NCBI GenBank assembly: GCA_963575745.1
Contig: CAUYUJ010012570.1
Coordinates: 303,198-367,197 of the forward strand
Direction of reading: 5' to 3'
DNA length: 64,000 bases
DNA from: Prorocentrum cordatum
Lineage: Eukaryota; Sar; Dinophyceae; Prorocentrales; Prorocentraceae
Below, piece after piece: positions 31,920-44,095 of this stretch (within the stretch, counting starts at the first letter, position 1; every line of letters begins with the position of its first letter). The notes beneath the pieces were generated by a model that ran no database searches, was not told where the DNA came from, and saw nothing but the letters and a program-made list of their open reading frames with translations. Position numbers and translations under genes: made by a program.

Positions 31920-34900
31920 GATCGAGGAAGACCGATGGTCTAGGTTGTTGGAAACTGCTGTTGCCTTGTTTGGGCGCTCGAGGGCCTCCAGAGGTCTTTG
32001 GAAGCGTCTGAGGGTGTTCGGCCTGCGGGCCTTCTTGGGGGGCCGAGCCCAGGCCTTAGGAGACAGCCCAGTCTTGTTTTGCGGCTCTCCTTCCCCTCGT
32101 CGCTTGCTGGCCACGTCGTGATGCTGGTCACCATCGCTGGTCGCTTCTTTTTCGCTCCCTGGGAGCTCGTGGATCACACGCCCTAGGCGGCGCTTACATT
32201 GCCTTCCCGCCTCATCCTCCCCCCAAAGCTCCTGGCTCCTCCTCCCAGTTGCTGGGGAGCTCGTGGATCACACGCCCGAGGCGGCGCTTCCATTGCCTTC
32301 CCGCCTCAGCCTCCCCCCAAAGCGACCCTTGCCGGTCTTTCTAGATCCTCCGCCTGGCGCCCTCCCTCGCCATATTCCTCCTCTGGCTCCCCCTTCCTCG
32401 GCCACTGAACCCCTGTCCGAGCTCCCTTTTGCTTGCGAATTCTTTCCGCGCCGGGTATCCCCACAAGCACGCCTTCCGCTCCCTGTCCGCCGCCTCGGAG
32501 CCGCCGACCAAAAAAGTATCCCCACGAGCTCGTCCAGGGGCATACACCAGGCGAGTTGCCCTGATCAGGGGTGTGTAGCAGGACGACAACGACGAGGCAA
32601 GACCTCCGGTGCCCGCGTTACGCGTTGCGTACCAGGGGCCGCCTTGGTAAACCGGTTGCTTGTTGCTGCCCGCCGTGCGCGCGTTGCTTTGGGCGCTTGG
32701 ACACCGACGACGCGCGCGCTGAACATCTAGCAAGCAGGGGGCGACGACAGGCAACACCTCAACCCCAGGCAGCCGCGGGAAGCGTTTGCTCCCTACCACC
32801 GCCTACATGATAAGCCCGGTGCAGCTGCAGTGACGATGCCAAGGCAAGTTGCCTTGATCAGGGAAGTGTAGCAGCATGCGGCGTAACAAAGAAGGGGTAC
32901 GACGACGCCGACGCCGAAGCCGACCACGACGACCACGACGACCACGACGACGACGACGAAGGCAGGAATCAAACATGATGTCCTTTGCAGAATGTTTGCT
33001 CTGGGCGCGTCTTGGAGGCCTCTTGGTGCCCTTTCGGGGCCCTTTTTGAGGCCTGTTGGACCCTTTTGGGACCCTCTCAGGGCTCACTTAGGGCTCTCTT
33101 TGGGCCCTCTTGCCTCTTTGGACTTTCTTTAGCCATATTTGAGCCATCTTGAGGCCTCGAGAGTCCATCGAAAAAGAGAAGGAGAGACGGCCAAACACAT
33201 GGGAAGACCATGATCGTTTTGTAGGATGTTGGCCTGCTGGGGGCCTCCTCGTGAGGCTCGGAGTCATGTGGCCTCCTCGTGGCCTGCTCGTGCGGCCTGC
33301 TGGAGGGCACTTGGGGTCATCCTGGGGCCGAATTTGAGGGCTCTTGGCGACGACTGGAACCCCCCCTTTACTGTAACCACCTTGGGATATATTGAGCGAC
33401 CTTGGAGGCCATCTTTGGCTGAGTGGGGCCTGAGTGGAGAAATGTTGGGCCAAAGGGGACTCTCTGACAACTCGCGGGGCGCCCCCTCCTGCCCCATGGG
33501 GAGGGGGTATTGGGGGAGGGGGAATCCCCTCCCCGAGGGGGGAGAATGGGATTCGCAAAACGAGCTCCTTGGATTACTCACGCCCCAGAGCGCTGGTGGG
33601 ACAACTCCTCCCTGTCGCACTCCGGGATGTTGTTTGGAAGGCCAGGGCGGGCGCTTCGCCGGGGGCTTCTCCTCCATGTCTGATCCCGGTGGCGTTCACT
33701 CCGCTCGGGAGCTCCCGCGCGAAGGGAACCCCACCCTCCCCCCCAGAAATCGTGGGGCGTAGGGGTGGGGTTCGCACGTGGCCCCCTCACTCCGCGATGG
33801 CGGGACGGAAGGGGGTGCCGACACGCCCAAACCGCCGGCCGCTCCAGCTTGTTCTCGAGGCGTGGGCCCCGGAAGTCTGGGCCACCTCCCCATGGGGCCG
33901 GCTCTCTGGAGGCCGAACACGGCCAGGGGCCCCCTAGGAGTGGGCGGCGGGGTGGGCGGCGTGGTGCACGGCGTGTGCAGCCGGAGTCCGTCCGCGCGGT
34001 GCGTGCTGCCGTCGCGTCGCCGCGCCGCTCGTGCCGGAGCGCGGCCCTGCGTCTTGGGGAGCGGCGCCTCGGCCACCGGGGAAAAAAAATCCGCCGCGGG
34101 CGCGGAGTTGACCGTGGGGCGCGTTCAGAGCAAAGGGCGCGCCGACACCTGGGTACAGTCAAAAACCCTCATAAGGACGCGCGACTTTGCTCAGGGTACC
34201 CTTGCGTCCTTGCTCTACCTTGCTCTTGCGTCCTTGGGGTCTTCGTCGTCCGCCGCCCCAAAAAAATCCGACTTCGGCTTCCAAGGGTCTTGCGTCCTTA
34301 CCGCGCGTCCTTAACAGGGTTTTTGGCTGTATGTGGCCAGCGTGCAGGGCGACAGGTATGATCACACTGCCGCCATCCTGTCCAAAACAAAATGCCACAT
34401 GTCCGGTGGCACCCGCTCGTGACCCAGAGTGGCCGATCGGTGTCAGCTGCGTTGTCTCTGACAGGGGCGATGGGTCAGCGTGGTGAATTCCATCCCCGGG
34501 AATGTAGCCTTGCAGAGAGGACCTTAGGAGGTGGGCGCCAGGAAACTCACCGGAAATTTCCCCCGCTCTTTTCCGCCTCCTCATTCTCTTCCTTCCCCCC
34601 TCCAGCGATCTCTCCCCCTCCTCCCGTTTCTTCGGCCCCATCTCGCTCCACATACTCCCGCCCCCTCCCGCCACATTCCCCTCCCTTTTCCATTGCCTCC
34701 TTCTCCCTCCTCCCACCTCCCCCGCCTCCTCCCCCCCCATCCTCCCTGCCTCTCCCCCGCCCTCCCTCTCATCATCCCGCCCCCCCCCCCACCCCGCCTT
34801 CTTCTCCCCCCCTCCGCTCGCCCACGCGAGGCGGCAGACCTCAAGAACGCCTCCGTGACGCACCGCTGCCAGTGAGAGCCCCTCTGCCAGCGGGCACGCG

Positions 34901-35037
34901 ACGAGTGCCTCGACGCCGTTGCAGCGCGAGGGCGCCTCGCCCCTGCAGATCCTTGCGAGCGCCTGCCCCGTCGGACCGCCCCTGTGCACAGAGACGCGGT
35001 CGCTGCCGCAGAGCCGCCCAACTCCGCATCCCGCAGC
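31920..35037. other. No gene; local duplications and C-rich tracts
   Basis: Contains a tandem duplication beginning GGGAGCTCGTGGATCACACG (32160-32228 and 32246-32326) and a second pair with AGTTGCC(C/T)TGATCAGGG (about 32550 and 32848). There is a GACGAC stretch at 32905-32960, a degenerate GGCCCTCTTG repeat at 33010-33160, and C-rich DNA at 34560-34830. Confidence 0.5.
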
Positions 35038-35475
35038 CTCCCGAGCAGGAGGAGGAGGAGGAAGAAGAGGAGGAGGAGGAGGAAGAGGAGGAGGGGGAGG
35101 AGAAGGAGGAAGAGGAGGAGGAGGAGAAAGGGGACGGGGAGGAGAAGGAGGAGGAGGAAGAGGAGGAGGAGGAGGCGGAGGAGGAGGAGGAGGGAGCAGG
35201 GAGGAGGAGGAGGAGGAGAAGGAGGAGAAGGAGGAGAGGAGGAGGAGGAGGAGGAGGAGGAGGAGGAAGGAGGAGGAGGAGGAGGAGAGGGGGGAGGAGG
35301 AGAGGAGAGATGAGTGAGGGAAGAGGATGAGGAGAGGAGGAGAAGGAGGGAGAGACAGGAGGAGGAGGAGGAGGAGGAGGAGGAGGAGGAGGAGGAGGAG
35401 GAGGAGGAGGAGGAGGGAGGAGGAGGAGGGAGGGAGGAGGGAGGAGGGGGGGGGAGGAGGAGGAGGAGGGCGGAC
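35038..35475 (+). repeat. (GGA)n tract
   Basis: About 440 bp of GGA/GAA/GAG repeats. Confidence 0.95.
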
Positions 35476-36084
35476 AGCCTGGCGGAACCGCGGGTCGGGA
35501 CCGCAAGGCAGATATGTGGGGAAAATGAAGCTCGCCGCTCTACGCGTTCGTCGCTCTCGTGCGGCTCACAGCATCACACGCGCACTCAGACAGTGGAGGG
35601 GGCCTATCCAATGTCTTCGCCCCTCGGCACGGCTTTTCAGAGGCCATGTTGTGGTGGCTTGTGGGCTACGGGTGGACGGGTGCTCAGAACGGCCTTTACA
35701 TGTATCACCAAGCCCTCGCATATTCCCGTTGGGGGGAGTAGCGAACGCAAAGCACAGGGTGCAGCATATCACGCGGCCAGGCTGCTCCGTTTCATGGCCG
35801 AGGGTTCCGAAACGCTCTTGCAGCACAGTCGAGGGCGGTGCCTGCCCGTCCCCAAGCTCGAGCCCCAGGACCCCCTCAGGGGCCTCAAAGGCCAGAGGCA
35901 CCGCCCTCGAGGACCTGGGGAGCCTCTCCTCATCCCGATCGGCGAAAACAACCGTCGCTTTCCAACGCTGGAAGGTTGAGGGCCCACACACACACGCCTG
36001 CTTCCTGTCTGCAGCTGGGCGAGGGGGGGCAGGCGTTTTAGCACACATGTTGCACACTTTACATCGCCCTTCACTAAGCGTAGG
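35476..36084. other. No gene seen between two GGA tracts
   Basis: Open frames on both strands without a recognisable domain. Confidence 0.4.
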
Positions 36085-36375
36085 GAAATGGAACAAGGAG
36101 GAGGAGGAGGACGAGAAGGAGGAGGAGGAGGAGCAGGAGGACGAAGAGGAAGGGGAACAGAGGCGGAAGAGGAGAAGGGAGCAGGGAGGAGGAGGAGGAG
36201 GAGGCGGAGGAAGAGGAGGAGGAGGAGGAGGGAGGACGAGGAGACGGAGGAGGAGGAGAAGGAGGAGGAAGATGAGGAGTAGGAGGAGGAGGCGGAGAGG
36301 GAGGAGGAGAGGGAGGAGGAGAGGAAGGAGGAGAGGGAGGAGGAGGAAGAGGAGGAGGAGGAGGAGGAAGAACCA
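36085..36375 (+). repeat. (GGA)n tract abutting family D
   Basis: GGA repeats ending directly at the first recognisable base of the family D relic. Relative to the element this tract is purine-rich in the sense direction, the opposite of families A, B and C. Confidence 0.9.
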
Positions 36376-36899
36376 CATCCATCGTACATCGCCTTGGCCA
36401 AGACATATTGTCCACTGGTGTGTCAGTTGTTGTAGGAGGTGATTGGGACATGGTACCTGTTGAACTAAGAGGTGGTCTGAACCTAGATTTTCTGACAGGG
36501 AGGTGCAGGTTTGATACGGTGATCCCGTTGCACAGATTTGATGGTGGCGCAGGTTCCAGCAACACAGGCTACTGCATGCTTCGTAGATCACTTGATACGT
36601 TTGCTAGTGATGCCGCAGTTGAGTTACGTAACCCTGTTGTTCCAGGGCCTCATAGCCCAGTCTCGTGTCGACTTCGACTGTCAGCTGGTGCTAGATTCGT
36701 CCAGGTTCGTGTTCGACATGCAATTCTCCTGACATCGCCAGGTATCGGACCCTCGTTGGAACCACCCGACTATTCCGACCTGAGTGATCGGCTCAACGAG
36801 TGCGTAGACCAGCACATTCGGGACGGCCAGATACACAGTGTCAACGGTCAGACAAGGAAAGCTGCACAGTGGATGCTGGACAGTATGTATAGGGAATAG
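36376..36899 (+). pseudogene. Family D EEP endonuclease C-terminal half
   Basis: Frame reading VVVGGDWDMVPVEL (the GDW metal-site motif, with D in place of N), then SSNTGYCMLRRSLD at the position of the usual SxIDYxLxS, then PHSPVSCRL at the terminal H-P-V motif. It ends in a stop at 36897-36899; the same frame continues with FTHTIPHP before further stops. The N-terminal half of the nuclease is missing at the GGA tract. The domain would nick target DNA, but Asn-Thr-Gly in place of Ile-Asp-Tyr suggests loss of activity. Confidence 0.6.
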
Positions 36900-37449
36900 G
36901 TGAACAAAGCGTCGGGGGAGGTCCAGAAGTTCACCCACACCATCCCCCATCCAGCTTCGGGCTGGAGGGGCTCCTGTTGAGACCACCCAGAAACCCCTGA
37001 GGTTCAATCTGGCGACCAAGCAATGTGACAGGCCCCTCCCTGGAGATGCCCTCCACTGGATGCGGTCTAGGCTCCAAGAGTTGAGGCATCTCTGTCTTCA
37101 GGTATCAACCACATGAGCCAAATATGACTACTATCGGGGGCTGTTGAACAAAACACAACGTGCCGGACACAGGGAGGGTCCACTACGTAAGCATCTCGGC
37201 TTGGCTGGAGGTGCTTGGCAGTTCGTGCTTGAAATTCTCATTGGTAGATTTTGCGCGGATATGCTCCGGCCCGATCCTAGACTTCACGATGAGGTCACGG
37301 CGTGGATTGAATTGTTGCAAGTAGCAGAGAAGCAGCAGGTCAGCATGTCGAAGAAAAAGCAAACAACGCAGTGGATTCATTGGTGCGATGGATCTCTGGA
37401 CAAGGAGGTGGAGGAACACATGCTTTTACCAGGATGCAACCCACCTGCC

Positions 37450-38565
37450 TCAAGGAAGTGTACTTAAAGGCGGACGGCAGTATCACGGCCTCTCTTGATA
37501 GTATCTAACAGCAGCAGCAAGAGTTGTGGGAAAGCGTGTGGGAGGTCAAGGATGAACCCAGTCCCTTTCTTGATGCCGAAACGGTGGTGCCTGCCAGAAC
37601 CAGCCCAGGACTCCTGAGGATAATTTCCTCCAGGCTCAAGGCTCGCACCAATGCAGTTGACGGCATCCATCCGAAACATGTCGCGTTGATGTGTGGACCA
37701 ACTCTGATGGCATTGTCTGGCATTTTCCCGGTCGTGAACATGATATCCAACGCGCCCAGCAACCTCCAGCAGGTCATAATGCAGATGTTCCGAAAACCAG
37801 AACCAGGCAGGCGGCCGACTGTATTCTTTACCAACACGGTCAGGTTGCATGGGAAGGCGGTGTCACATGAAAGCGAAAAGTGGGAAGTATCCGAAGGATC
37901 ACACCCGTGCGTCAGTATGGCGCCAGGACGAGGACCTCTGGATGTAGTTCGGCGACAAGCAGTAAGAGGCGAGGCGCGATCCACAGATGGATACAACATA
38001 ATTTCACGTCAATGGGACCTCAAACGATTATATGAACACGTGTGTCATCATAAACTTTGAAAGACAGCCTTTGATGTACAATGCCCTATCTCGGTTATAC
38101 AGTTCAGTCTGAACACATACAAATGGCAACGTCATACTGCACAGTATGGAATCATTCTGACGCCATCTCCCCAGGACGAGGAATCACCGCAGGCACAGGC
38201 ACGGCTACAGTCCGACAAAGATGTTTGCCATGCCAGTTGCCCACAAGTGGCTTGAGCAAACTACCGAGCATCGTTTGCCCAACGTTGGGATGGCGACCCT
38301 GACGGTACATATATATTATTCGGGACTTAATGTCGCAGCACCCTCATTTCATGAACGTGTCAGGGCTATGTATGATCGGGCAGCCCATTGTACAATCCTG
38401 GTGAACGATATCTTTGGTGTCCACTTAGTTGAGAAGACGTCGTGCGTCGCGGGCTCGCCGCAGGAACTCATGAAGGCTCGAATGGCAGCTCTTGGGCCCG
38501 TAGCAGGAAGACCCGATCATGCCATCAATACTCTAGGAGTAGATTGCGCCCCAGGTCGACATTGA
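37450..38565 (+). pseudogene. Family D reverse transcriptase remnant in three frames
   Basis: One frame (37524-38060) has the finger region KARTNAVDGIHPKHVALM, motif 2-like KPEPGRRPTVFFTNTVRLH, and motif A WDLKRLYEHV. Motif B-like ISPGRGITAGTGTATV follows in a second frame (about 38166-38215). A motif C-like LVNDIFGVHL lies in a third (about 38397-38426), with Asn replacing the first Asp of the catalytic pair. At least two frameshifts plus this change make it non-functional. Confidence 0.6.
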
Positions 38566-38599
38566 CGACAGCCAGGACACGGGCGTACCAGGAGGAAAA

Positions 38600-39908
38600 G
38601 ATACCAGGTCGTCAAACCACGCTTTAAGAAGCTGGTGGGCATGCGTGGACCTCCCCACAAGAAAGCCAGGGCCTATTTTGCAGGCGTAGAAGCATCAGCC
38701 ACATATGGTGGTCAAGTTCGTGGGCATACGCCAGGATAAATCAAGTGTCGTCGGCGGGCTGGGGCCAGGGCTATGGGCTTCTTGGGGGGCTCTTTGGACA
38801 TGGGCCGGCTTTTGCACCCTGGCCAGGATCCACTTCAGAGAACAGTAGACACTTCCAAACGGTGCGCCAAGGAGTGGCGGCCTCACGCAGGCCGACGGGC
38901 TCATTTCGAGGGAGCCCATCAGGTCTTTTGAGCTTGCCCAGAGGCATTTGGAGGAGATCCCTTGCAACGGCGTCGCGGCCCCTCTCGGACATGCACCTCT
39001 GGTTGCGAGGAGAAGGTTGGGGGCAGGCCAATCCAGCGGCGTTCGTAGGATCAGGCGACGCCCATCATCATCCGGCCGCCACCCCGCCCCACTTGGTGGC
39101 CAAAGCGCTGCTCACATCTTTATGGAGACAACTCCTCAAGCCTGCATTTGTTAGAGCCCCCTCTGAAACTCGGGGCGCTCGGGCCCGGGAGATCTGCGAG
39201 AGAGGGCTCTGGCCCCGGGGCCCCGGGAGGCTGCTTGGCAGCAAGAAATCCCCCGATAATTAATGTTAGCGCGTGCTAGAGCAGGTTTTATATACAAACC
39301 AGAACTATAACAGGCAGGTATCCCGCAGGGCTCGCTCTTAAGCGTTGGGGGCGCTAGGCTGATGGACATTGTCCGAAGTGTCGAGCCCCCGACTCCATCT
39401 TTCATCGCGCCTGGGAATGCTCTCGGCTTGAGGCCGAGAGAGAAGGCGTGGATGGGGAAATTAAAACGATGGCCCTGCGCCGCGGGCCCGCGGACCCCCT
39501 CTTCTCCTCCTGGTGGATGCCCCCCCCCCCCCCCGTCGTTGCCACCGGGCCCGTGGAGGAGCCAGAGGTCACCCTTTTTTTAATCGAGTCGGTCTGATTA
39601 AACCCTTCTTCATTAAGAGAAGCGGCGTTCGTCGCTGCAGTGAGGTATCTTGTTTTGATGGTTTAATCCCTTCTGCTGCGAGAGCGGGCTGGTCGGTTGT
39701 CGAGCGTTCTGGGGGGCTAGTCGGCGGCGTCAGGGGGTCTGTCCCAGATGAGGCGCCACAGAGTGACTCTGTCGCGGAGCACATGGCCGCGCACATGTCC
39801 CAAAAGCACCTGGAGCCCGCTGAGCCCTCGGACTTAGGACCCGAGCCCCCCGCTAATATGTGCTGGTGTCAAAACTGCTCAACATGTTGGCTGTCAAGGA
39901 GTAACTAG
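38600..39908 (+). other. Family D linker debris and unassigned sequence
   Basis: 38600-39150 still reads in pieces like a post-RT linker (KKLVGMRGPPHKKARAYFAG). 39160-39900 has no similarity I recognise. Confidence 0.4.
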
Positions 39909-40198
39909 TCTGGGTGGCGGCCAATCACCTGATCGCGAAACTCCACTCGTCGCCGCGCGCTGGATTCTGGAGGATTTCTGGTCGGCCGACCTTTGAGCGC
40001 GCGAAGGTGAAGGCAATCATAGAAGATACTCATGCCAGGTCGGAGCTGGAGCTGCGCCGCACTCGAGGCAACCAGCTCGCAGACCATGCAGCCAAGCAGA
40101 CAGCCATGGCGAACAACATGAGCCAGGCTGGCCTCGACGCATTCCAGCAGGCCGTGAAACTACACAACGCTGTTGCACTGAATCTGTGTCAGATTTAG
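39909..40198 (+). pseudogene. Family D RNase H C-terminal tail
   Basis: The frame reads KVKAIIEDTHARSELELRRT then RGNQLADHAAKQTAMANN, which is the last acidic motif of RNase H (GNxxADxxA), and stops at 40196-40198. The rest of RNase H is missing or unrecognisable upstream. Confidence 0.6.
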
Positions 40199-41082
40199 TT
40201 TTGCGCCCCCCCCCTCCAGGAGCTGCATGGGGGCCTCCCGCGAATTGCTCTCGTTGCTGCTTTCCCGACACCTCCTCGCGCACATTGTCCTGTTTGGGAT
40301 TGCGTGGCCAGAGGATGGATATGCCAACAGTGCCACCGTCGAGGAGCGAAGCAGCTGGCGAATTCACCAGTCCCCCCCTCCGTCTCTCACCGAGGCTGTC
40401 AGACGTGTCTCGGGCCCTGCATGCCCACATTCTCTTTGGGTCGCGTTGAGTAGGGGTGCAGAAGTTCCTGATACGCTTGTTCTAAATGACGTGTGGGCAT
40501 ATGGCGTCGGCGAGGGCGAAGCAACTCTTGCACCAGTGCCACCCATCCTCCTCGTCCCCCATGGACCTTTACAACCAATTTATATGGAGCATTCTCCCAG
40601 GGGGTTAAAGGACAGAAGCTCTCTACCCCCTTGCCCCCTTGGCAGAGTTTTGGCGCCGCCTTCGGCTGTCACCCCACCCCCATCTCGGTTGCCCCTGGCT
40701 TTGGAGGATGCCAGGCGCCCTTGACTTGAGAGTTCGTGTGATAAAAAAGTGCCACAGTTCGACCTGGGGCGGAGGAGGAGAGGAGGTAGGAGGGGAAGGG
40801 GGCTGAAAGGCATGCTGATCGTCGGCACCTGTGCCCCACCGATCCCGAAACAAGCTTTTGCTCATGATAATTGTACAGCTTAGCAGTGACAGTGAAGCAG
40901 CCGCACCCAGAGGCCAGGACATTGGCGAAGAGGCGAGCGCCAGGCCTGTTCCTTCGCCTCGTTCAGTGACCCCGCCTTGTTCTAGGAGGGGGAAGGCGGA
41001 CCCCGGGCGCTGCGTAATGGGGGGGGCGACAAATGGGGTGCGCGTTGAAGAAAGGTGCGCGTTTCTTCGGGGGTTGAAGACA
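40199..41082. other. No gene seen
   Basis: Short frames only. A repeat of the type GGTGCGCGTTTCTTCGGGGG begins near 41054 and leads into the palindrome at 41083. Confidence 0.5.
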
Positions 41083-41143
41083 CGTGCACCTCTCGTGCCC
41101 TAAGGGGGCCCCTGAGGCTTCAGAAGCTCACGAGAGGTGCACG
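41083..41143. repeat. Perfect 15-bp inverted repeat
   Basis: CGTGCACCTCTCGTG (41083-41097) and CACGAGAGGTGCACG (41129-41143) with a 31-nt spacer. Outward of the stem, GAAG and CTTC can pair further. Confidence 0.85.
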
Positions 41144-41229
41144 CTCCTTCGGGGGGGTGGCGAGCGGTGCGCCCCTCGGGCCCCAGAGGGGCCCCTCCTT
41201 GGGCCCCAGAGGGGGCACGACAGGGGCGC

Positions 41230-41310
41230 GCTTCTTTGGAGGTGGAGGACGAGGAAGAGGAGGAAGAGGAGGAGGAGGAGGAAGAGGAGGAGGAGGAGGA
41301 GGAGGAGGAT
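41230..41310 (+). repeat. (GGA)n tract at the 3' end of family B
   Basis: Read on the minus strand this is (TCC)n directly after the element's terminal GCGGCAAAA. Confidence 0.9.
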
Positions 41311-41510
41311 TTTGCCGCTGCACTGCTCTGCCCCGATTCATCGCGGTCCTCCTGGCAGCCAGCTAGGCAGTCGTCGAGCACGACACTTAAATGACATCGA
41401 CGAGCTCCGCACATAATATTCACGCATGCGGAGCAGCCCGCAATGACGGGCCACGCGACAGGGCCATGCCCCCGTGGCCGCGGCCAGGAGACTCGCCCGC
41501 CGAGCGTCAA

Positions 41511-41888
41511 CTAATCAAACAACCGTGCCACACTGAGAGCACCCGCGTCGAGCCAAATCTTCTCGCTCTTCGGGTGCTTGCCAGCAAGGATTCGGCTCCA
41601 ATAGTGTTTTGACGAGCGGGGACAATGCGGCTTAACATTGCAACGCTGGTTCAAATAGCGCACGTACCCACCCGTCGAGAACGCCTTGCACTTCAGGCAT
41701 ATGCAGACCGCACTGCCGCCAGAACAAGACAAAGCGATACACTTGTGACCCAGCTCAATGAGCTTGGTGTCATAGAGTTTGTGGGTAGTCGAGCATGCAC
41801 CATTCGGGGGCCAGCAGCGCCTGGAGACCCTCAAACATTGCTTGCACTGCCAAAACGTGTCGCAAAAAACCCAGGCAGGAGTGGCGAG
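41511..41888 (-). pseudogene. Family B C-terminal zinc modules
   Basis: In the third frame: FCDTFWQCKQCLRVSRRC and, about 30 residues on, GHKCIALSCSGGSAVCICLK with a downstream YLNQRC. Both follow the H or C, then CxxC, then a distant C pattern seen twice after RNase H in families A and C. The stop is at 41511. Confidence 0.6.
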
Positions 41889-42480
41889 CCTTGGGCACTG
41901 GAATCACTTGCTCCTGCTGCGCACGAGTAGCCTGCGACAAATCACAGGCCGGCCACAGCTGGAGCAATCTGGCAGCGAGCGCACTATCTTTACGCGAAAT
42001 AGAAAGGGCTCGATCGAGCCACTCAGACTGCTCAGGGCTCGGCTTCTCATGTGCCAAGGCACCCAGCTTAGCATAATGATCGGCGAGGTCGTTACCCGCC
42101 ATGTAAAAAGTTAAACGGTCGTCGCCAGCAACGTCATCCTCAGTCATGTGACCCTTGACCTTAAGGATGGGTCCCATCTTAGAGTCCGCAGTCCAGATGA
42201 ACATTTCAGCGTGCACACGATTAAACGAGAAGTGTTCGGCTCGGGGCAACGACCAGAGCTGGACGACGTTCTGGCAGTCACTAAAGCCGACCGAACCCTC
42301 AAGTGCATTCTGACACGCTGCAGTGCATGCAGCAAACTCACCTGCCTGCGCTGTCTGTGGGATGGGGAGAGCGAGAGGAGCGTAAACACGACCCAACTCT
42401 TGCCTCTTGCCCGTAATCTGAGACCGACACATATGACCATCCCGTGCGTGACAGCTCGCGTATAACCGACCGAATGCAGG
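41770..42480 (-). pseudogene. Family B RNase H, C-terminal two thirds
   Basis: Continues RNase H in a new frame: AGEFAACTAACQNA (Glu motif), VGFSDCQNVVQLW (second Asp motif), VKGHMTEDD and AGNDLADHYAKLGA (last Asp motif). Together with FMDGSC upstream, all four acidic residues survive. A further frameshift near 41890 moves the end of the protein to the third frame. Confidence 0.7.
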
Positions 42481-44095
42481 ACCCGTCCATGAATATATTA
42501 CTTCTAACATGATAGTCATCACGCTCAGGGTCACATGCATTATGAAATATAGGCTCATATCTAGTAGGTGCAGGAAAGAAATCCCCAGGATGAGACATGA
42601 TCCCGTACGTGTACAATACTTGGTCGTGCACACTGAGATCCTCCCAAGACAAGGGAGCGTGTTGAAAATCGTCGCCAAGTAGCTCTTTGCGAAGCTCACG
42701 GGGCTTCTGGTTCTGACACATCCAAAGCCGATGGAACATCGTGTCCTGTTCCAGGCCGCACAAGGGACAGAGCACGTCAGGGAGGATATATCCGTGCTCC
42801 ACTGCACGGCACTTAGTCCAGGGGGCCTGACAAACCAGCCCACGGATACAGCCTTTTTCCCACGGAGTGAACTTGCTGGACGGCATGGCCGTCAAGGGCA
42901 CATCCAGGCACGCTCTCCTGCTGAGACCAAGGCTGTCCCCGTGCGCTCGTTCGTGGGAACGCATGACGGCGCGCCGGAGGAGCCGTTTCAGGAGGGCAGG
43001 CGAGACCAAGGTTAATGAAACCTCAACCCCCATGTCGTCGACCAACATCGTGAACGACAGCATATGCCACCCAAGACGCTTCACCGACAACCTCATGGCC
43101 CCAATAGGGCCACCCACCTTCCTCCACGTGGGGTGGGGGGGGGGCGAGACAACGGACTCCCAAGACCTCCGCAACTCGGCCAGGCTGAGGCCGAACCCGA
43201 AAGCGTCAGTGAGGCTGGTCCAGACTTCCTTAGACCACCGCACACTAGGAGCCACCGCACAGTACCACGTGGGGTCGGCGGCAAACAGCAAAGCTGCAGT
43301 GAGAGAACGTCCTCCGGCCGTGGGGCTCAAGAAGCGCCCGGGCGACCTGCGGAGGGCAGGCAACTCGTGGTCCGAGGTGCCGTGCGCCTCGCAACCATAG
43401 GTCCGACTAGGCACGACAGGTGCTCCTGCGCCTCGCTGGACCGATTCGCGTGCAGCGGCTGTGACATCGGCCGCAGACTTGGCTGTAGACGGCGGCGGCT
43501 GGCTAGCCGCAGAAGGCGTGCCGACGGCAGCTGCTGCTGGGGCTCCACCACCAGCGCTGGCTGCTGCGGTATTCGCCTCAGCAGGGGCTGTCTCAGGTGT
43601 TCCAGCAGCCGCAGTGCCAGCGGCCTCCGTGTCATCCGTCTTGCGCTTCTTGCCGAACAAGTTGTCCTGCTGAGCCTTGTGGGCCGCCTTGTGCTCCTCC
43701 GCGCGCTGCTTGATGTCGCCGAAGAGCTTCGTGCAGCACGTCCTGATGTGCTCCGCCATCTGCTCCTTGCGGCGGGTCGCCTCCTCCAAGTCATGCGGAA
43801 AAAACTTCCACACCAACTTGTTCCAACCCGAACAGTCCCCCATCATCAACTTGCAGCCCTGTGAGCCGTCCCTCGAGTATGTCGTTGAGGTTGATAGACG
43901 GTCCAGCTGGCTAAGGATGAGCGGCAGGCTGCGCGACCGACAAGTGCAGCTCCGCGATGGCGTCTTTGTAATCCACGTCGTACTTATCCAGTTCTGCAAG
44001 AGTAGACTCCAGCTGGCCTCGCCGGTTGGACAACTTCTGCTCCATAGCGTGCACCACTTTGAGATCCTTGTCCAACTTCTTCTCAAGTCTAGCAA
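42338..44095 (-). pseudogene. Family B fused ORF1 tail, post-RT region, zinc finger, RNase H start
   Basis: An open frame of 585 codons; its first 60 or so are a shadow of ORF1. It then reads a basic, Ala-rich ORF1 tail (FFPHDLEEATRRKEQMAEHI, KKRKTDD) followed by post-RT sequence (GTSDHELPALRRSPGR, SLTAALLFAADPTWYCAV, SVKRLGWHMLSFTML). The zinc finger CPLCGLEQDTMFHRLWMC and the first RNase H motif NIFMDGSC follow. The 5' part of ORF2 (endonuclease and RT palm) is missing, and the two remaining parts are joined in frame. The frame runs out about 30 residues after the RNase H start, where a frameshift moves the domain to the next frame. Confidence 0.7.

Larger units (their letters stand above)
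36376..40198 (+). mobile_element. Family D LINE relic, 5'-truncated and broken
   Basis: Pieces of endonuclease, RT and the RNase H tail appear in the right order on one strand but in changing frames, with a non-homologous stretch at about 39160-39900. The sequence differs clearly from families A to C. Confidence 0.65.

Noticed and set aside
31338-32177. Ser/Pro-rich protein on the minus strand
   Set aside because: Translation of a (GGA)n tract; same for the poly-Arg, poly-Glu and poly-Leu frames near 4400, 30800, 35200 and 56400.
33130-33150. TTAGCCATATTTGAGCC as a leader relic
   Set aside because: Too many differences and it lies within a degenerate repeat with no ORF downstream.
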